This document shows, piece by piece, positions 6,993 to 9,096 of a DNA stretch of 9,096 nucleotides (position 1 is its first letter; each line of letters starts with the position of its first letter). The DNA is taken from positions 1 through 9,096 of the forward strand of contig DATJFH010000052.1 in the NCBI GenBank assembly GCA_035495815.1. Direction: 5' to 3'. The translations under genes were made by a program, and so were the position numbers. The notes under the pieces are model-generated. The model did not search any database. It was not told the DNA's origin and saw nothing but the letters and a program-made list of their open reading frames with translations. The DNA is from DATJFH01 sp035495815. GTDB lineage: Bacteria > Acidobacteriota > Terriglobia > Bryobacterales > Bryobacteraceae.

Positions 6993-8444
6993 TTGAGGAT
7001 CGATCGAAGATCTTTTCTGGGCGCGGGATTCGGAGCCGCGGTCGGCGCCTCCTGCGCGGCGCCCGCCCGCAGGGATAAGCGCCCCAACGTTCTCTTCATT
7101 CTCACCGACGACCAGCGTTGGGACTGCCTGAGCTGCGCCGGCCATCCTTTCCTCAAGACTCCCCACATCGACCGTATCGCCGGCGAAGGCGTCCGGTTCG
7201 CCAACGCTTTCGTCACCACGTCACTGTGCTCGCCCAGCCGGGCCAGCTTCCTCAGCGGTCTTTACGCTCACACCCACCAGGTGGTCAATAACTTCACCGA
7301 CTACCCGCCGAACCTGCCCGGCTACCCCGTCCAGCTCAAAGCCGCGGGATACCAAACCGCCTACATCGGGAAATGGCACATGGGCGAGCAGAGCGACGAA
7401 GCCCGCCCCGGCTTCGACTACTGGGCCAGCCACAAAGGCCAGGGGACGTACTTCGACACCACGTTCAACATCAACGGCAGGCGCGACGTCCTCAAGGGCT
7501 ACTACACCCACCGCGTCACCGACCTGGCCGTTGACTGGCTGAAGAAACCGCGCCGGCAGCCCTTCATGATGATCCTCGGACACAAAGCCCCGCACGGCAC
7601 GTGGGTCCCGGAGCCGAAGTACGAGCACGCTTTCGATCAGGTCGAAATCCGGCGTCCGGCTACCGCCGGCGACACCGGAACCGGGAAAGGCGACTGGGTG
7701 CGAAAGCGCGTGCCCACCTGGCACGGCATCGACGGCCCTTTGTACGGCGTGAAGGATTACACGAAGTTCGTCCGCGCCTACCTGGCGACCATCCTTTCGG
7801 TCGACGACAGCGTTGGCCGGATTTACGAAACCCTGCGCGCTGCCGGAGAGCTCGACAACACGCTGCTGGTCTTCGCCGGCGACAACGGATTCCTGCTCGG
7901 CGAACATGGCGCCATCGACAAGCGGACCATGTGGGAGGAAAGCATCCGCATCCCCATCCTGGCCCGCTGCCCGGAGTTGATCCGGACGCCAAGGGTAATC
8001 CCGCAAATGGCTTTGAACGTGGATCTCTGCCCGACCGTGCTCGAGGTCTGCGGCCTGCCGCCGGCCAAAACGCACGGGCGATCCTGGAAGACGCTCTTTC
8101 AGGGCGAGGACCCCGGCTGGCGAAAGTCCTGGAGCTACGAATACAACTACGAACAGGAATTCCCCTACACGCCGAATGTGCGCGGTGTCAGAACCGACGA
8201 TTGGAAGTACATCCGTTACCCGAACGGACCGGGCCGGGCGGACCTCGACCCTGCCGAACTTTATGATCTGAAGTCGGACCCGCTCGAAACGCGCAATCTC
8301 ATGAACGCCCCGGAAGCGGCCGGAAAGCTGGCCGAGCTGAAAGGGGAGCTGGCCCGCCTGCAGTCGGAGACTGGAGCGCTACCCGACCGGATGCCGCTCG
8401 ATCCGGAAATGAAAACGCAGTTGCCGGAAAAGAGCATCCGTTAG
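6993..8444 (+). CDS. Tat-exported type I sulfatase (formylglycine-dependent arylsulfatase family)
   Basis: Hydrolase expected to release sulfate from sulfate esters, possibly from polysaccharides, outside the cytoplasm; 483 residues, normal length. The Tat motif DRRSFLGAGFG is at about residues 4-14, ending near Cys21, a weak lipobox (GASC) that might allow lipid anchoring. The alkaline-phosphatase/sulfatase fold starts at PNVLFILTDDQ with metal-binding Asp39 and Asp40. CSPSR at 79-83 is the CxPSR signature in which Cys79 becomes formylglycine through FGE. GKWHMG gives Lys127 and His129, HKAPH gives His197, and GDNG gives Asp297 and Asn298. The C-terminal subdomain shows DDWKYIRYPNG and AELYDLKSDPLETRNL. 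The frame is open back to 6885, but that would overlap the previous gene and put 36 odd residues before the Tat signal, so I chose TTG 6993. The small gene precedes it by 13 nt. No sulfatase-maturing enzyme is in the window. The substrate is unknown. Confidence 0.93.
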   Translation: MRIDRRSFLGAGFGAAVGASCAAPARRDKRPNVLFILTDDQRWDCLSCAGHPFLKTPHIDRIAGEGVRFANAFVTTSLCSPSRASFLSGLYAHTHQVVNNFTDYPPNLPGYPVQLKAAGYQTAYIGKWHMGEQSDEARPGFDYWASHKGQGTYFDTTFNINGRRDVLKGYYTHRVTDLAVDWLKKPRRQPFMMILGHKAPHGTWVPEPKYEHAFDQVEIRRPATAGDTGTGKGDWVRKRVPTWHGIDGPLYGVKDYTKFVRAYLATILSVDDSVGRIYETLRAAGELDNTLLVFAGDNGFLLGEHGAIDKRTMWEESIRIPILARCPELIRTPRVIPQMALNVDLCPTVLEVCGLPPAKTHGRSWKTLFQGEDPGWRKSWSYEYNYEQEFPYTPNVRGVRTDDWKYIRYPNGPGRADLDPAELYDLKSDPLETRNLMNAPEAAGKLAELKGELARLQSETGALPDRMPLDPEMKTQLPEKSIR

Positions 8445-8458
8445 TGAGTGCGGACAAC

Positions 8459-8490
8459 CCTGCCGCGGGCGGTCGAGAAGACCAGGCAGG
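8459..8490 (+). terminator. Two-step hairpin downstream of the sulfatase, possible terminator
   Basis: CCTGCC (8459-8464) pairs with GGCAGG (8485-8490), and inside it GGTC (8471-8474) pairs with GACC (8480-8483) around a GAGAA loop. It starts 14 nt after the sulfatase stop. No T-run follows, so terminator function is uncertain. Confidence 0.35.
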
Positions 8491-8507
8491 AAGCGGCATA
8501 GGTGATG

Positions 8508-8513
8508 TATACT
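8508..8513 (+). promoter_or_regulatory. Candidate -10 box for the tRNA pair
   Basis: TATACT lies 72 nt before tRNA-Gly in the 141-nt gap after the sulfatase. It is one base off consensus, but no good -35 stands 16-18 nt upstream. A second possible -10, TAAATT, lies at 8567-8572, closer to the tRNA. The tRNA promoter is therefore unresolved. Confidence 0.25.
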
Positions 8514-8585
8514 TGGTTCTGAACGAACGGCTCGGTCACGGTCTTCCGTTGAGGTCAAATCCGAGCTAAATTGCTGAGAGTAAAG

Positions 8586-8660
8586 GCGGGGGTAACTCAA
8601 CGGTAGAGTCACAGCCTTCCACGCTGTTGGTTGCGGGTTCGATTCCCGTCCCCCGCTCCA
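8586..8660 (+). tRNA. tRNA-Gly, anticodon TCC
   Basis: Complete cloverleaf of 75 nt. The acceptor stem GCGGGGG (8586-8592) pairs with CCCCCGC (8650-8656), then discriminator T and encoded CCA. The D arm reads ACT CAACGGTAG AGT. The anticodon stem ACAGC/GCTGT carries loop CTTCCAC, giving anticodon TCC, which reads GGA and GGG. The T arm GCGGG-TTCGATT-CCCGT has one G:T pair. It lies 10 nt before tRNA-Thr and is probably cotranscribed with it. Confidence 0.96.
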
Positions 8661-8670
8661 GATTCGAGAC

Positions 8671-8746
8671 GCTGGCGTAGCTCAGTTGGTAGAGCATCTG
8701 ATTTGTAATCAGAGGGTCGGGGGTTCAAGCCCCTCCGCCAGCTCCA
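8671..8746 (+). tRNA. tRNA-Thr, anticodon TGT
   Basis: Complete cloverleaf of 76 nt. The acceptor stem GCTGGCG (8671-8677) pairs with CGCCAGC (8736-8742), then T and encoded CCA. The D arm contains GCTCAGTTGGTAGAGC. The anticodon stem TCTGA/TCAGA carries loop TTTGTAA, giving anticodon TGT (reads ACA and, by wobble, ACG). The T arm is GGGGG-TTCAAGC-CCCTC, with the usual pairing except a possible G:T at its base. Confidence 0.96.
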
Positions 8747-8772
8747 TTTAACCCTTGAAAGCCGAAGAAATT

Positions 8773-8789
8773 ACTGCATCGAGTGCAGT
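8773..8789. repeat. Inverted repeat ACTGCA-TCGAG-TGCAGT
   Basis: A perfect 6-bp inverted repeat with a 5-nt centre lies 27 nt after tRNA-Thr. It could fold as a hairpin at the end of the tRNA transcript, but no T-run follows. It could equally be a protein-binding site. Confidence 0.4.
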
Positions 8790-8810
8790 GCTATGTTCAT
8801 GCTTTGGAAT

Positions 8811-8824
8811 CGGGGTCTGCCCCG
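8811..8824. repeat. Hairpin CGGGG-TCTG-CCCCG
   Basis: A perfect 5-bp GC stem with a tetraloop, followed by CTTGTG. It could terminate the tRNA transcript weakly, but the T-tract is too short for a confident intrinsic terminator. Confidence 0.35.
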
Positions 8825-8851
8825 CTTGTGACGTAGAGATAAAGGAAAACA

Positions 8852-8879
8852 TGGTAGCGCTAACGGGAATCGAACGCGT
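8852..8879 (-). other. tRNA 3'-end fragment (T arm, acceptor strand, CCA), possible attachment site
   Basis: Read on the minus strand, this is a T arm ACGCG-TTCGATT-CCCGT (4 of 5 stem pairs, one C:C mismatch), then seven bases TAGCGCT, a discriminator A and CCA. That is exactly the 3' quarter of a tRNA gene. The preceding bases (8880 upward on the minus strand) show no anticodon or D arm, so it is a fragment. Twelve bases of its T arm (TTCGATTCCCGT) are identical to tRNA-Gly upstream, but the acceptor part differs. Such 3' fragments are typical of att sites left by integrative elements; chance similarity of a T-loop is the alternative. Confidence 0.45.
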
Positions 8880-8961
8880 TAACTTTCAGTTCAGTCCGGT
8901 TCAGTTGGGTCTAAGTAGGTATGTTTTCAGTCCAGTTCGTACTGCGCGATGGGCGAAAAAC

Positions 8962-8974
8962 GCGTCCTGGACGC
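8962..8974. repeat. Perfect palindrome GCGTCC-T-GGACGC
   Basis: A 6-1-6 perfect inverted repeat. The one-base centre is too short for an RNA hairpin loop without unpairing, so a dimeric DNA-binding site is more likely than a terminator, if it is functional at all. It lies just before the tandem GTTGTCACTCG repeat. Confidence 0.4.
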
Positions 8975-8979
8975 CCGAC

Positions 8980-9001
8980 GTTGTCACTCGGTTGTCACTC
9001 G
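8980..9001 (+). repeat. Tandem direct repeat of GTTGTCACTCG
   Basis: Two perfect, adjacent copies of an 11-bp unit (8980-8990 and 8991-9001). Together with the neighbouring palindrome and the tRNA fragment it may belong to the end of an integrated element, or it may be a simple local duplication. Confidence 0.6.
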
Positions 9002-9096
9002 CAACATTCAAGTTTCTTTAGTTTCGGCCGCGTTCGGACCGTTGGCCGAGGAGGGTTTGATATTCTGATTGAGTCGGAAGAGGTTAGTCGGATCGT

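Larger units (their letters stand above)
8747..9096. other. Non-coding, lower-GC stretch with repeats and a tRNA fragment
   Basis: I see no convincing gene here. An open frame at 8755-9021 (88 residues, TTG start) has no Shine-Dalgarno, a composition unlike its neighbours, and runs across the tRNA-like fragment and the repeats. By eye the base composition shifts away from the GC-rich coding DNA to the left. The stretch holds two short hairpins, a minus-strand tRNA 3'-end relic, clustered TTCAGT words, a 13-bp palindrome and a tandem 11-bp repeat, listed separately. A purine-rich GAGGAGGG near 9050-9056 is followed by no open frame inside the window. Confidence 0.6.

Noticed and set aside
8441..8539. 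32-codon minus-strand frame starting at GTG 8539, with a hydrophobic centre (VYITYAASCLVFS)
   Set aside because: Too short to support, overlaps the sulfatase stop, the hairpin and the candidate tRNA promoter, and has only a weak GGAAG before it.
8586..8746. tRNA-Gly/tRNA-Thr pair as the tRNA cluster upstream of tuf
   Set aside because: No tuf, secE or nusG follows within the window, and the Thr anticodon is TGT, so I do not claim that locus.
8755..9021. 88-residue plus-strand open frame with several cysteines
   Set aside because: TTG start without Shine-Dalgarno, no recognisable motif, and it crosses the tRNA-like fragment, the palindrome and the tandem repeat. Better read as non-coding.
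1..9096. CRISPR array, insertion sequence or defence system
   Set aside because: No regularly spaced repeats, transposase, nuclease or other defence domain was seen on either strand.

Overview
The window is GC-rich, densely coded bacterial DNA. It looks like an Acidobacteriota genome, possibly of the Solibacter/Bryobacter type. That assignment is an inference from gene style: a very large Oar-like TonB-dependent receptor with an N-terminal carboxypeptidase-regulatory domain, a PQQ-type propeller protein, and Tat-exported hydrolases including a sulfatase. No marker gene is present to prove it.

Layout. (1) 2-898, plus strand: the C-terminal 298 residues of an NCS1-family nucleobase/allantoin/hydantoin:cation symporter, cut by the left edge. 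(2) 5544 down to about 831, minus strand: a two-gene operon. It holds a 1130-residue outer-membrane TonB-dependent receptor (5544-2152), then, after 1 nt, a secreted PQQ-like beta-propeller protein (2150 to 839/831). The propeller frame is broken near 1049; restoring it recovers the last propeller blade. Its 3' end overlaps the 3' end of the convergent permease. (3) 5574-8444, plus strand: a Tat-exported alpha/beta hydrolase (esterase/lipase type), a small Cys-containing helical protein of unknown function, and a Tat-exported type I sulfatase with the CxPSR formylglycine motif. (4) 8586-8746: tRNA-Gly(TCC) and tRNA-Thr(TGT), 10 nt apart, both with encoded CCA. (5) 8747-9096: non-coding, visibly lower-GC sequence with inverted and direct repeats, and a minus-strand fragment that looks like the 3' end of a tRNA gene (8852-8879). 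It may be an integration scar.

Taken together, the middle genes look like an exported scavenging set: a receptor for import of an unknown ligand, a periplasmic propeller protein, an esterase and a sulfatase. The substrate cannot be read from the sequence. The receptor operon and the esterase diverge from only 29 bp of DNA centred on a near-palindromic AT-rich box. The esterase and the sulfatase both have a -10-like hexamer within 7-9 nt of the start codon and no Shine-Dalgarno, which suggests leaderless transcripts.

I found no CRISPR array, transposase, or recognisable defence or novel multi-gene system. The points most worth following up are the tRNA 3' fragment at the right edge, the divergent micro-intergenic region, the small Cys-containing helical protein and the frameshift in the propeller gene.
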